From Epinephelus fuscoguttatus (lineage: Eukaryota; Chordata; Actinopteri; Perciformes; Serranidae): DNA of 64,000 nt. This document shows positions 12,511 to 24,320 of the stretch, in pieces; the stretch's first letter is position 1, and every line of letters begins with the position of its first letter. The notes below the pieces were generated by a model that was not told the origin of the DNA, did not search any database, and worked only from the letters and a program-made list of their open reading frames with translations. The stretch covers positions 17,012,428-17,076,427 of the forward strand of contig NC_064759.1 in the NCBI RefSeq assembly GCF_011397635.1, read 5' to 3'. The translations under genes were made by a program, and so were the position numbers.

Positions 12511-13990
12511 CGTTGGTTCTCATGTTGCACACTTGCATGTATGTTTTAACCGTCTGTTACTGTGCTGTTTTGATACACTTTTTAAATATATTAATATTTT
12601 TGGTATGATAAAGCAAACTTACACTTTGGGTTTTTAAGTTGTACGTAGATGTGAAGCAAAAATACAACTACTCCACTTTTCCTCTCTGATTCACAAAGCC
12701 TTTAACCCTAAATGAGACTTGGATTCAAGCACAGGGTGGTAACTGAGTTAGAGTAGTGAACATCTTAGTTGCCAAACATTGTGATGTCCGGTTGACAAAA
12801 ATCACAACAATGGACATCTAGAATCTGATTTTCCCGCAGAACTGGAAATCATCACTGTTTCCTTTTCAGTTTTTTTCTCCTTTCTTTGATCCTCTCTGAT
12901 ACTTCTGAGAAACAGGAACCTTCACTGTTTCTTGTAATTGAGCAACCGGGTGAATAAATATCTGTGCAGCTCTAGTACTGCGTCACATAACTTTGTATTT
13001 TTGGCTAATTTCAGTAAGATGAGGCAACTTGTGTCAAGTTCTCAGGAACAGCGTTTGTGTGGGAGTCATGCAACACCCTGAAACTAAAAACAGAAATGGC
13101 TGTAAGAAGCACATTTTCGGAGTGTATCAAACATTAAATTGAGATTACAAGTCAGCCATGCCAGTGTCTCTGTGAAGCTGTACTTCGGCACAGCTGTGCT
13201 CCAAACTAGGTGCTTTGTTAGGTCGGCCTGGTTCATCGTCTATGCCAGCTTTACACCAACAACATTTAAAGTGTTACAAACTGTCACAGACGAATTTCCA
13301 ATGTCAGAATAAAATCAGTACTTCAGTTGTTACACGCTCCTGTGATCTTGATTGTTTGGTGTAAGGTGGTCATAAAACTCAGTGTGAGCCATCTTACATC
13401 AGTATTTATCTTGTCTTGACAAGATAAAGGCTCTCTACAGCACTTAACAGGAAGTAGCAAAGCAGATAAACATGGAGTTCTTTTGTACTGTGGAAAAACA
13501 GGAGAAGAAACTGGTGGAGCTAGGAGTGAACAAGAGTCTGTTTAATTCAGTGTGTATCTGATCCACCAACCAACACTTATTTTTTTATTTTTTTTAAACT
13601 GCATTTTATTGGGTTTTTCTTTTTTGCATGTGTCAATACAATCATCATTTACAAAAAAAAAGAACAAACAAGCTAAAAAACATTTACTCATTCCTTTACC
13701 CCATACCTTCCCCACCCATCATGTGTACGTATTCAGCATTCTCTTTGTCCTACAAACATCATTTCATTATAATCTTAATTCAAATACAAAAATATATTCT
13801 CTCATAACCAACACTTATTTTAATGAGAAATCTGAACTTTAGCTAAATCAAATTGCAAAGTTTGTGTGCAAATACAGTTTATCTTTATAGACCATATAGT
13901 TGATGCCCAGGAGCAGATGTCACACCAAGCACACTGTCTTTCTATGTGAGAGGGTGTCAGACTTAAGTCTTTTCAAAGTCTCCCTAGTGT
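12511..13990. other. Intergenic, no gene seen
   Basis: AT-rich non-coding DNA; the region 13,575-13,820 is T-rich and A-rich low complexity. No exon supported. Confidence 0.5.
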
Positions 13991-14292
13991 AGTGGTTCCC
14001 ATCTGGTCCAGCCACAGGGTCCAGAGTTCTCCATAGTCATTAGTTCAAGGTCCATGCAGTTCAATATATTCAGCGTCATAGCTGCATTTGGCCATGTCAT
14101 TGAGCTAGCTTGCTGTCTCTGTTCAGTAACTGTCTGTTAGTCACTCACTCTACAGTCCTTCAAAATAAAAGCTCTGTCGGAAATTTACTGTACCCTGAAA
14201 AAAAAAAGTGTGTTTTTTACAAACTTGACGCATTTGTGAGTCACTTGTGGTCCACTCAGAATGGACCCGTGACCCACCAGTTGGGAACCAGT
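13991..14292. mobile_element. hAT-like MITE (AGTGGTTCCC... family)
   Basis: The left terminus AGTGGTTCCCATCTGG and right terminus CCAGTTGGGAACCAGT are inverted repeats about 300 bp apart. The internal sequence matches the elements at 26,237-26,976 and 54,551-54,848. Confidence 0.65.
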
Positions 14293-16263
14293 GTTCTAGT
14301 GTATGGTAGGCATTAGTTTAATGTACAGTTGAGGCTGATGGGAACGCCAGTAGTTTGGTCAAAAAGCAGAGTACTGAGCAAATTCACTAAAAACGCAAAT
14401 GTCAACCTCATGATGGCACTATAGGAAAAATCAGGGTGTTATCAAGTCAGTAGGATTCCTCCTCTGGGGACCATCAGTGTCTTTACAAAAATTCATAGCA
14501 ATCAGTAAAACAGTATTTGAGATATTTCAGTCTGAACTGACGACTAATGTTGCTGAATTGCAGAGTGATTATTGTAACAATTGGGTCCAATATATTGTAG
14601 CTTATATACAAGTTTATAAACCAGAGTTGTATTTACATATTTGTTTTACCCTTCACTGCCATTTTGGGCTCCCATTACAGGAAGCAGGAGAACTCTTTTT
14701 TTCCAGTGTTAATGCTGGGTGAGCAGCTTGGACAGGATTGTATGGCTGCCAATGTTTGGATTACTCATCCATTGTTTATTAAATCCAAAGGTTTTGTTAG
14801 TTAAAACTGGATGCATGACATGAGTGACAATCATAGAGGAACATCACCTACAGAAAACTGTCATAATTGGCTGGAAAGATTCAGGTACAGTGAGATTTAA
14901 GAGAGCAGGAATTGAGGGCCTGGAGAAGTCACAGGTTTTTGGTTTTAACCAGTGGAACCAGAGCTGAGGAGCACTGACGGCATAAGGACGCCCAAGTACT
15001 GAGAGACGCCTTGTTGGTCTTAACTTTTTTATGTGATTTACTGATAACAAAAAATTAAAGAATAGCATCTGCATTCTTTTTTGAGATGAAGTAGGCGGTC
15101 AAATTCTGGCTATATTGGGCAAAATCCCATTTTAATCTTTGAGCATATCATGATTTAGGTGGACTGAGAGAACACTGGACCTTTGCACCTACTCTTCTCT
15201 ATTTTTAGGCTTTAGAAAATCTAGACTTCAGCCAATCACAGGTCATTTCAAAAAAGAGGGTGTTCCTACTGGCTGTTGTACAATTGTCGATGGCATTGTG
15301 CACGTCCCTTTGGTGAAATCCTGATTTAATGGTCATGATCCTGCAGACACAGTTGCTATTTCAGCACTGGCAACAACTACCTACACTGCACAGCAATCCA
15401 AAAAAAGAAAACGGCTTTATCAAAAAGTGTATAAAATAGCGTCCGACAATAAATGAAATAAAACGCATCATTAGCGGTGAAGTGTTTCAGAGATAGAAGT
15501 GAAAACATTAACAGTTTAGCTTCAATTCCACGTTTATGGAGCTGATGTTCGCTAGAGCCTTGAATTACAGTATGTCCTCCACCTCACTGCCCACTGCTAC
15601 GGACAACTTTATTGGGAGGGGAGCTGGCAACAACTCTGGAGACGGACTCCTAGTCAGTGACCGCAGCAACCTGAATCCTCCAGCTTGGGGATAGGTTAGA
15701 CCCGGCAATGGTCACCAGCCCAATTTGACAGGTGGCAGTAGGGGGCTTGAACTGCTACAGCTGCCGACCTGTGGTCAAAATCAATGTATGGGAAACACTG
15801 GGTTACCGTAAGAAGCGTGTGCATATGCCTGTGGTCGCCTGGTGGGAGGGGCTTTGGATAAAGAGTGTCAGTTTTTGCCCTTTTTGTTTGTTTGTTTTGC
15901 CGCTTCCAGATTTCTGCCTACCCCAGCTTTAAGGAGCAACTGATTTATCAGAATCAGAAATATTTTATTGATCCCCATGGGGAAGTTGTGATTCTTTAAA
16001 GCTGCTCCGATGAGGGGAAAAAAAAAAAAAAAGGGGAAAAAAGAGAGAATAAGAGTATGAAATAGAAGTTTGGAAATATACAGCAATGAAATAAAATTGA
16101 AATGAAAATCTTTGTTGTGCTGAGGCTCTAAGTGTGCAATTTAACTTCTTTAGGTCAGGATGTGTTGACAGTTTTACTTCAGCCAAAATGATGCTAAATG
16201 CAACAAACAACAACTTTAAGAGTCTTTTTTCCCCTCTTCAAGGAAAAGACAAAACTTAATTTT
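14293..16263. other. Intergenic, no gene seen
   Basis: No exon with family similarity or coherent splicing was found. The region ends just beyond the relic ITIM exon of PVRL-A. A poly(A) run lies at about 16,018-16,032. Confidence 0.5.
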
Positions 16264-16363
16264 TCAGTCTCTCTTATTTAAGTTGCCAACCATCACTTCG
16301 AAGTGTGTGACATCCTCATTGGTGCAGACTGTGTGTTTGTCACTGGATGAGTGGACCAAGATC
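16264..16363 (-). pseudogene. Decayed ITIM exon of PVRL-A (both ITIM tyrosines lost)
   Basis: This segment is collinear with the last coding exon of PVRL-B (28,745-28,870) and lies at the matching place downstream of PVRL-A exon 5. The acceptor ACACACAG is kept and the sequence starts GATCTTGGTCCACTC, where PVRL-B has GATGTGGTCTACTC. The first ITIM tyrosine codon TAC therefore reads CAC, with a one-base frame change. About 40 bases between the two motifs are deleted. The second motif, VTYSEV in PVRL-B, reads VTHFEV here (TAC to CAC). Read from exon 5, it would hit TGA after seven codons. Translation already stops in exon 5, so this exon is non-coding. Confidence 0.75.
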
Positions 16364-16521
16364 CTGTGTGTCAGAAAGTGTTTGGAGGATAGGAAATTAG
16401 GGCTCTCGTATTCAGGGTGATTTGTTTTAACAGACGTTTTTTTGTCATAGCAACAAAATAATTAAACAATCAACTACAATTTAAAGACGGAGCCTCAAAC
16501 CAGCTCCAAGCTCACCTCGTT

Positions 16522-16550
16522 TCATTCACACACCACTGCACCACCTTCAT
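16522..16550 (-). CDS. PVRL-A exon 5: truncated tail with stop
   Basis: Begins after acceptor CTGTCTTTCAG and reads DEGGAVVCE then TGA at 16,522-16,524. The old donor GTGAGC is still present six bases further on, which shows this was once an internal exon. Confidence 0.7.
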
Positions 16551-19500
16551 CTGAAAGACAGAGAAGCTCAGCGGAACTGAAACACACACCAGGCCATGCA
16601 AGTTAATGTGGTGCTTTTTAGAAAAAGAGAGAAGAGAAACTTACCATAACAGACACGGTGTTCGACCAAAACCTCACGTCTAGGTAAAGAAAACAGGTAT
16701 TAGTTGTTTTGCACTTGACCGCCTGGTGTCAGAAGTGAATTTTCTTCTAATAAAGGAAGGATAAAGATTTAGTAACTGATCAAAACTAGTTTGAGTTTGC
16801 TTTTCAGCAGCTCACACTGTATACCCCCACATAAAATACACACCTTATTCTGATGATGATGAAGTAAGTTGTTACTAGCATGGTCGATACTATCAGCACA
16901 AACACCCCAGCAGCAATCATTCTTGGTAATATCGTCTTCCCTCCTGAGGGAAAAAAAACCTCCTATGATCAACTCCAAACCATGTGAGTCTTTCATCAGT
17001 GATGTTGTGTTAAACCGTTCAGATCCCCTGTTTATTCCAATGGATGTGACTTTTCTAGGATGTCTAGATCTACGATTACTATCACCTGATTCCACCCAAA
17101 TGCACAGACGTATTCGATAGGATGTCTATAAACCAATCACATTGTTTTACATAATTTAAAGTGGACTGCATCATAGCCACGCCCCTTATTTAACAAGCAT
17201 GGCCGACCATGAGGCAAGGAGGGCGCACAAGGCAGGTTTCAGTCTATCTTACGAAAACTCTGTTTGTGTGTCTGTTCCACGTTTTTCTCCTCACTGACTT
17301 GGTCAATCCATGTGAAATTTGGCACAGTGGTAGAGGGTCATGGGAGGATGCGAATGAAGCAATATTACATCAATTGGCCAAAGGGGGGCGCTATAGCAAC
17401 CGATTGAAACTGTAAACTTTGAATGGGCATATCTCATGCCCCGTATGTCGTAGAGACATGAAACTTTGCACAGAGATGCCTCTCCTCACGAGGAACAAAT
17501 TTGCCTCAAGAACCCATAACTTCCGGTTATATAGATTTTCCGCCGTTTTGTATTTTTTGAAAAACACTTAAAATCAATCTCTTCCTAGGAAGTTTGACCG
17601 ATGTGCATGAAACTCAGTGAACATAATCTAGGGACCAATATCTAAAGTTCCCTCTTGGCAAAAGTTGGAAAACTTACTAAAACTGAGCTTCTATAAGGCA
17701 ATGAATATTGTGGAGGGCGTGGCTCATCACATAAAGGTGTATAACATCTCAAGGGTTTCACCCATCACCACGCAACTTTGTAGGCATATGACCACACATA
17801 ATCTGAGGGGACCCCTCCATTATTGACCCCATCAAACAAAATGGGGGCGCTAGAGAGCTAATTTCTTATCTAGGCCTAACTGCCATATTGATTTTTACTA
17901 AACTTGGTAGATATGTAGAGCAGGACGCTTCAAGGTGACTGGAGAAATTTAACTCTAAGGGGCAACTGGGTGGCGCTATAACAACAGAAAAATGCTTAAA
18001 AATGGCTAAAATGCGACCGATCACTGTGGCTCCCCCTGTGGCCCAATGTTGGGTTTTTTATCTAATTTTTGGTGTGACCAAGAAAATGAACAGGGAAACA
18101 CTGCTCTGTTTGATTTTCTAATGATACAGTCAGTTTATAAAGCATTTCATTGATGAACTACACAGAGTATTCATCTTGGGAGGTTTTTAACATACTGTTT
18201 CCTGGAGATAGTATTCGGTTGGCGGCTATATAGGACTTGCCACCATAGTCATCAGAATGCCAATCTGCGATGCCACAATATCCAGATGTCTTCTACATAT
18301 ATGTACCACATTTGGTGCTTTTATCACAAACTGAACGATTGTCTTGATTTCGTGAGCTACGTCACCCCGCTGCTTTGAGATAAATCAAACTTAAGTTTTG
18401 GGAGGCCCCTGCCTACCTATAGACTTGTGCCTGCCTTTGCCCCATCTGTGTTTGCCTCTTCTGACTGCCTGTTAACTTAAACCCTGCTTTGATTATTGAT
18501 CACATAAACTGCATTTTTGCCCGTTCTGCTTACGAGTTCAGCTTCTGAGTCCAAACCTTATATGTGAGAGCAGTTACAGATATGACTTCAAATATTTGAT
18601 GCTCACCTTGAACTACAAGGTTGGTGGTTCCTTCAAATGAACCACTGGGAAAAGTTGCAATGCTGCAGGTGTACGACCCTGCATCTGTCATCTGTACATC
18701 TCTAACGATCAAAGATTGTTCTTCAAGCTCCACTCTGTCCTTCAGAAATGTATTGTAAACACTAACTCCAAAATTAACATTGAAAACAATAAGGACGATG
18801 TTCTCTCCTTCTGGTGGCTTGAGCTCCCACTGAACCTGAGTAATATCAGCGTGTTGTGCTCCCTGGATGAATGTGCATGGCAGGGTGACATCATGCCCCA
18901 GGTATCCCGTCACTGTGGACGAGACTTTGACTTCTTGTGCCTCAAGAACTGCTAGAAAAAAGGTGAAATTGTGGCATGAGATTTGTGATTCATCAGTCAA
19001 ACCGTAGACTTTATTGTTATTTGCAATTTCACCTTATTTTAGATGTAAATGTCCTACTGTAGTTTCCAACATATTTGCTGCAGATACCTTGTGTTAGCTT
19101 CACAACACAGTCTTAAACATTTTGAGGGGCCTGCCTGCTCTGCTCAGCTCTGCTCTTGTTTTGCTCAATGTTCTTCTTCCTCTTCTTCCTACCATGAAAT
19201 GTCGCAAATATGTCAAACTTCCTCAACTGAAATTTGGGGTTGGATGATAGTGCTGCAGTGACCATCTAAAGTTAAAAAGTTTTCAAAATTCATAACAAAT
19301 CAGCTGTACGCGTTACGACTTTGCAGCTTTCACTGAAATGTAGCCCCAGCTGAGCAGAAGTTTTCACACACTTGGACCTGGTAGGAATTAGGAAGTCCAG
19401 CACTCTGTTTTTACATAAAAAAGTGTTAGCTAATTACACCTAAGTGCACCCACATGTTTCACTCAATCAACACCAAATTCACCGCACAGCATCTTCAAAC

Positions 19501-21241
19501 TATCCTCCAAAAACAATCCTTATTATTGAAATATAAAAAATGAGCCCAGACTGCATGAGAATGTTTCAGTGTAAACATACTGTAAACAGCTGCTGCAGAT
19601 TTTTGCTAAATAAATCTCCAATGGGGGCGTCGGTGGCTTAGCGGTAGAGCAGACGCCCCATGTACAAGGCTGTTGCCACAGCGGCCCGGGTTCGACTCCA
19701 GCCTGTGGCCCTTTGCTGCATGTCACTCCCTCTCTCTCTCTCTCCCCCTTTCACGCTTGTCTGTCCTATCAAATAAAGGCTAAAAATGCCCCCAAAATTA
19801 TCTTTAAAAAAAAAAAAAAATTCCAATGTTCATGAATAATACAACAACAGATTCATGTCACGGTAGAAGCAGTGTTGAATTTTAAATTCTTACAAAGTGA
19901 AGTTATGACGTTTTGAATTTTGTCCTCAACTTAACAATAGCAGTCAATGGAAAAAAAGAGCATCAGTTTGTCACTTATGGAGCAATCAGTCTTTGTTAAA
20001 ATAAATAAGACATCTTCATGTTGTTTAGATGAAGTACATACATTTTCAGAATTTTGTCTTTAACTTTTTTTTTTTTTTTTTTTTTTTGTTACACAAGTTT
20101 GAAATGTCCCTTTACATGCAACTCTGGTGGTAGCTCAACAACATCATGACTAACCATGAGAGTCTAAGGTTGTGGGTTCATTCGAGGTCTGGGTGATGCA
20201 GAATAAACATGCTGATACCTACGCAGGTCTTTCTCACAGCGGACATTTTGACTTGTCATAGCAGGACAATTCTAGTTGTTATAAATAACACCAATGATGG
20301 CTCTGTTCTGTTCCAGAGAGTGACAGACAATCAATGATGGATAAATTCCATTTAGCTGCTTTATTTCAGTATCCTTGATTCTATTATTTAGACCTGTGCT
20401 GTTCCTGTGTGACATGTCAAAATGCCTTCCCTGAAAAAAGGCCTATTGTGCTGTGTGGATTAGAGACACATGATTTCTAAGTTATTTTAACTTAAGAAGT
20501 TGAAAATAGTTTAGATCTGGGTATTTCTCATATTTCTGTCTCCTCTTCCTTTTTTCATCGTCTTTCTCTTCCTTCTTCTGCTGCTGCTTCTTCTGCTGCT
20601 GCTTCTTCTGCTTCTGCTTCTGCTTCTTCCTCCTCCTCAAAATGTGGGCCCTGTCTCACCGCTGTACGGCAGCTATAGTTTAGTCATTGTTTTTAATAAG
20701 CTGTTGTCCCCCACAGGCTAACACTCCCCTGTGCGCACACAAGGAAATCTGAAGTACATTTATTCAAGTACTGTACTTAAATACAAGTTTGCAGTACTTG
20801 TACTTTACTTGAGTACTTTTTATTTATGTAAATGTACTTTATACTTTTACATCATTGTGTTTTACTTCATGTTATTCGACATTTAACAGCGTGTCAGTTG
20901 AATTTTAGATACAGAACATGAACAACTTGCAAAATATGATGCATTGTTATAAATTAAACAGCCTAACTATGTGTGCAGCTAATATACAGTTCATCTCAAA
21001 CAGCAAAAATATTAGAACATTAATATGCACCTTAATGCACTAGCAACAATCCAGTGATATAACACAATGAAAGGGGCCACACCACTTCCTGATGAGTACT
21101 TTCCAAGTGCTGCTGTAAGTATATTTTGCTGCCAACACTTTTACCTAAGTATTTAAAACCTGTTGTCTTACCTGGGATTGTGACGTGAATGAACCATAGA
21201 AGGAGAAGGGGTGATCTGCTGCAAGTTTTCATCGTCCTCAT
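16522..21241 (-). CDS. PVRL-A: PVR/nectin-like single V-domain receptor with truncated tail (5 coding exons)
   Basis: Coding exons on the minus strand: 21,172-21,241, 18,607-18,948, 16,844-16,943, 16,645-16,679 and 16,522-16,550, in phases 1, 1, 2, 1. They total 576 nt, or 191 residues plus stop. Order: signal peptide; one V-set domain (residues about 24-137) with LPC and YTC cysteines, VQWEL tryptophan and the ATFPSGS motif typical of PVR, TIGIT and CD226; almost no stalk; membrane helix (about 146-168, no charged residue inside); and a basic RIRRE turn. The tail is only about 23 residues, ends in an in-frame TGA in exon 5 and has no tyrosine motif. A second Met at codon 4 aligns with the PVRL-B start and may be the real one. 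The copy may be an expressed ITIM-less sibling or an early pseudogene. Confidence 0.75.
16645..16679 (-). CDS. PVRL-A exon 4: juxtamembrane tail
   Basis: 35 nt, phase 2 to 1, encoding RREVLVEHRVCY. It has the same length and phases as PVRL-B exon 4. Confidence 0.7.
16844..16943 (-). CDS. PVRL-A exon 3: transmembrane segment
   Basis: 100 nt, phase 1 to 2, after acceptor TTTTTTCCCTCAG. It encodes a short GGKTILPR linker and the helix MIAAGVFVLIVSTMLV with a hydrophobic extension, then RIR. It has no Lys, Arg, Asp or Glu within the helix, so adaptor pairing through a charged residue is not evident. Confidence 0.75.
17268..17724. repeat. Dispersed repeat R1, + copy
   Basis: Starts near TTCCACGTTTTTCTCC and runs to GTGGAGGGCGTGGCT. 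It is nearly identical, in opposite orientation, to 47,264-47,715. Related sequence may continue to about 18,050. It lies in the PVRL-A intron between the V and transmembrane exons. Confidence 0.7.
18607..18948 (-). CDS. PVRL-A exon 2: Ig V-set domain
   Basis: A 342-nt phase 1-1 exon after acceptor TTTTTTCTAGCAG, closed by donor GTGAGC. It encodes GYLGHDVTLPC, ITQVQWEL, a C'-C'' region with NVNFGVSV, and DAGSYTCSIATFPSGS. It is 106/114 residues identical to the PVRL-B exon. All eight changes lie in the second half. The NTS sequon of PVRL-B is NTF here, so the predicted glycosylation site is missing. Confidence 0.9.
19626..19816 (+). mobile_element. tRNA-derived SINE
   Basis: A tRNA-like head has an A-box-like TGGCTTAGCGGTAGAGC and a B-box-like GGTTCGACTCC. 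A CT-rich body, CAAATAAAGGC and a terminal poly(A) at about 19,806-19,819 follow. The poly(A) tail and body show it is a SINE, not a functional tRNA gene. It lies in PVRL-A intron 1. Confidence 0.8.
20559..20638. repeat. (CTT/CTG)n-rich simple repeat
   Basis: Imperfect trinucleotide array of CTT, CTG and CTC units. Confidence 0.8.
21172..21241 (-). CDS. PVRL-A exon 1: signal peptide
   Basis: Reads MRTMKTCSRSPLLLLWF and onward, a hydrophobic leader ending in phase 1 before donor GTAAGA. The MKTCSRSPL part aligns with MKPCSKSPL of PVRL-B. Confidence 0.75.
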
Positions 21242-22679
21242 TGACACGTTCTCAGTTTTCTTGTCTTCTAAAAATAGTCATCATGATTTCCTGTAGTTCA
21301 TTTCTCTCTGTCGTCTTCATTAATCTTCAGAAGCACAGTGACCTCATGTGGCCAGATGATGATGTGCAGAGAAAAGGTAATGGATAATACCAGACAAGTT
21401 GTACATATGCGTCTAAAATAAGGTGAAATTACTATATGATGTTAAGTTTGAGAATGGACACTCAAGCTCACTGGTGCAGACCAGTCAGTCAGACCACCAT
21501 GTCTAAGTTAAACCAGCCCTGCAACTCTGTTTACAAACAATGTTTTATTCCCTGAACATGTTCAGCTATCTTGTCTTCATCAGGGTGGTGTTTCCTTAAC
21601 GCTCAATTATAGATGGGGGTTCATTTCCTTAAGCTTTTCTAGAAAGTCTCCTGTGGAAATGCATGTCTTACAAGGTAAAACCAAAAACCAGGACCCTACA
21701 GTATAAGCTCAGGACTAAAGTAAAGAGTGGGTAACAGTTTTTCACATCTTGGGTGTGACTTGTAATATTAATCAACTTCAGCAATATGCTCTTACTGTGG
21801 GTGACAACAGTAATACTTCTACTGCCACTTCTGTTTTAAATGCTTAATGATACCGATTTAATACTGACCAACTAATCCCCTTTTTTCAAAACACTCACAG
21901 CTACTGCACTGTAGACAATATCTGTCAAAGTTTTTATTTTAGGAGCACAATATTCACAAACATGAAGTTATCATCATCAAAGAGACTTAAGGTTATCTCT
22001 AAAAATGCTCTCACTAGGTGCTAAAATTAAATAAACCTCCACAAAGCTTCCTAATACATAGAGTTGCTCCTAGTGATTAAATTCTTAAAATTATGATATT
22101 TTCTTAGAATTTCTCCTTAAAGTTAAGACTAGGTCCTTGTAAAGATAAAAATCAATCACAGGGCATCTTGGACCTTAAAAGCGCTCCTAAGGTGAAAAAC
22201 TGTTAGGAGCAGGGAGGAGGACTTTTCAGATGTTTAAGAGTTTCTTGATCAGAGGAGAAAGAGGTCAGAGAAATATTCTCCAAATGTTGGATGTCATTGA
22301 GTAAATGAAATTGAGCAGATTAGATTGTGCAGCAGTGATGACTTGAGTCTGTCTCAACCTTCCATCAGCAGAGTGATCACACTAACAATGACAGCACTTT
22401 CACAGTCAGCAGTTTCATTTCCACTGGTTGTCCACACCTTACAGACTCATAAAAGGGTGTGTCTGTGACAACCAGTCACATCTGTTAACAGACTGCATTA
22501 TACCGAGCAACTAAGGTTAAAGTTTCTGTTCCTTGCTTGCTCAGAGTTGCTCTGAGAACTTTCCTGAACCACTTCTAAGCTTGGACTCCTTACTACAAGT
22601 GTTTAGGCTGAGTTAGGAGCTCTCTGAGAGTGTTCTCAGAATATTTGTGAATACGGCCTTGGGTCAGAAGGTTGGTTCA

Positions 22680-22990
22680 TTGGTCTCATGGATGGATTAC
22701 TTAGCAGGCTTACCAAGCATAGGCCAATGGCAGCATTAGCCAGAGCCACTGTTAGAGTTTTGTTGAAAAGTCAATGAAAATACAACAAAGAGACACAAAA
22801 CAATCCCAAACAGCAAAACAAGCATGAAGAGGTTCAAATGACCAAAGAGGAATGCAAAAGGACTACAGAGAGACACAAAACAACCACAAAGGGATGTGTA
22901 ACCACACCAGCTCAGGACCTCCACATCCAGCGTCTTCACTTGCACGATCGTCGACTTGGTCCTTTTCAGCCGTTTAAATGGACTCAAAGG
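22680..22990. repeat. Dispersed repeat with short internal tandem units
   Basis: Starts near CTCATGGATGGATTACTTAG. It contains loose repeats of an ACAAAGAGACACAAAACAA unit of about 20 bp. A related copy is at about 36,380-36,850. Confidence 0.55.
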
Positions 22991-23689
22991 AGTGACTCAG
23001 CATTTTTGGGGCATATGTGAACACTCCAAGAGAACTCAGACCCCTCTGAAGCGAACCTAACTCAGACCACCTCCGCTTCATGTCCGCAGTGCTGTTCACT
23101 TAACCTGTGCCTTGTAAACACAAAGCAATTGCTTTGTTCGCTTTGCTCTTTGCCATTGTATTTAGCCCCCTAGATCACATGCTGTTGCACTGGGACGCTT
23201 GATAAAAAACAGATGAAACAACGTCGGCCTGTAACACTTGCAAAGACACAGGACGAGGATTAGTTTGGTCTACGGAAGATACTGCCTGTCTCCAGATGTG
23301 GAATGTAGAATACATCAAATGGCAACAATCTACAGCACACAGTGACGCGAAGATTTCCTTCCAAGTTTAAGTTCATTGGAAAATTAAGGGTTTCATAACC
23401 GCACTGCAGTGCCACGTCAAAAATGCGTCGATATATGTATATATATATTGTATACAGGCTATGGTGTGAACAGAAAGAGGACTGAGGCTCCATTAGAGCT
23501 GAAGTCAACCTGAGAGAGAACTGAATCCTCTTTCAAATGAATTGACACTGTGAACACAAAAAGAACCGAGTCCCTTTTCTGTAGGTCCACTTTTTGGTGC
23601 ACTTAAGGAGGTCTGAGTTTGGTTTGTTTAAAAAGGACTCTGTGAAAACACCCTTTGACCAGCCACCTGAACAGATGATGCAATAATTT

Positions 23690-24320
23690 GTTGCACAACT
23701 TTCTGCACAAACCATCAGACACCATATCAGGGAAGCTCATCTACACGCTTGGTCTCATCACCAGGGCCTTGACCTGACTGCTTATCATCGATGGCGTCTG
23801 GCACTTTAGAGAAGTGTTGTCTTTACAGATGGATCCTGGTTTACACTGTATCGGGCAGTATGGCGTCGCGAGTATGGACGAGCGGTTTGCTAATGCCAAC
23901 ATTGTGAATAGGGTGCGCCATGGTGGAGGTGGGTTTATGGTATGGGCTGGCAAAAGCTACAGACAATGAACGTAGGTGCGTTTCATTGATGGCAGCATGA
24001 CTACACAGAGATGCAGTGACGAGATCCTGAGACCTTTTGTCATACCATTCATCTGCGGCCATGACGTCCTGTTGCAACATGATGAAGCAAGGCCCCGACC
24101 TGTATCGATCTTTACACAATTTCTGGAAGCTGAAAACATCCCAGTTCTTGTGCGGCCTGCATATTCACCAGACCTGTGACCCTCTGAGCATGTGGCATTT
24201 CCTGCCACGATCCAGGGACCTCACACAGCCATTGAGGAGGAGTGGGCCAAAATTCTACAGATCACAATCAACAACCTCATCATCCACTTTGTCCTCAGAG
24301 TTACATTTGTTAACACAATA
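23690..24320 (+). pseudogene. Tc1/mariner transposase relic
   Basis: Reading across frames recovers conserved Tc1-type transposase blocks: GGGFMVWAG-like sequence, an RFIDGSM block, QHDEARP, and IPVLVRPAYSPDL followed by an in-frame stop and PSEHVW. The last blocks match the QHDNARPH and SPDLNPIEHVW region containing the second D and the third catalytic residue. Several stops and shifts make it non-functional. It lies between the two PVR-like genes. Confidence 0.75.

Noticed and set aside
19626-19700. tRNA gene
   Set aside because: A and B boxes are present, but the sequence continues into a SINE body with a poly(A) tail; no clean cloverleaf or terminator.
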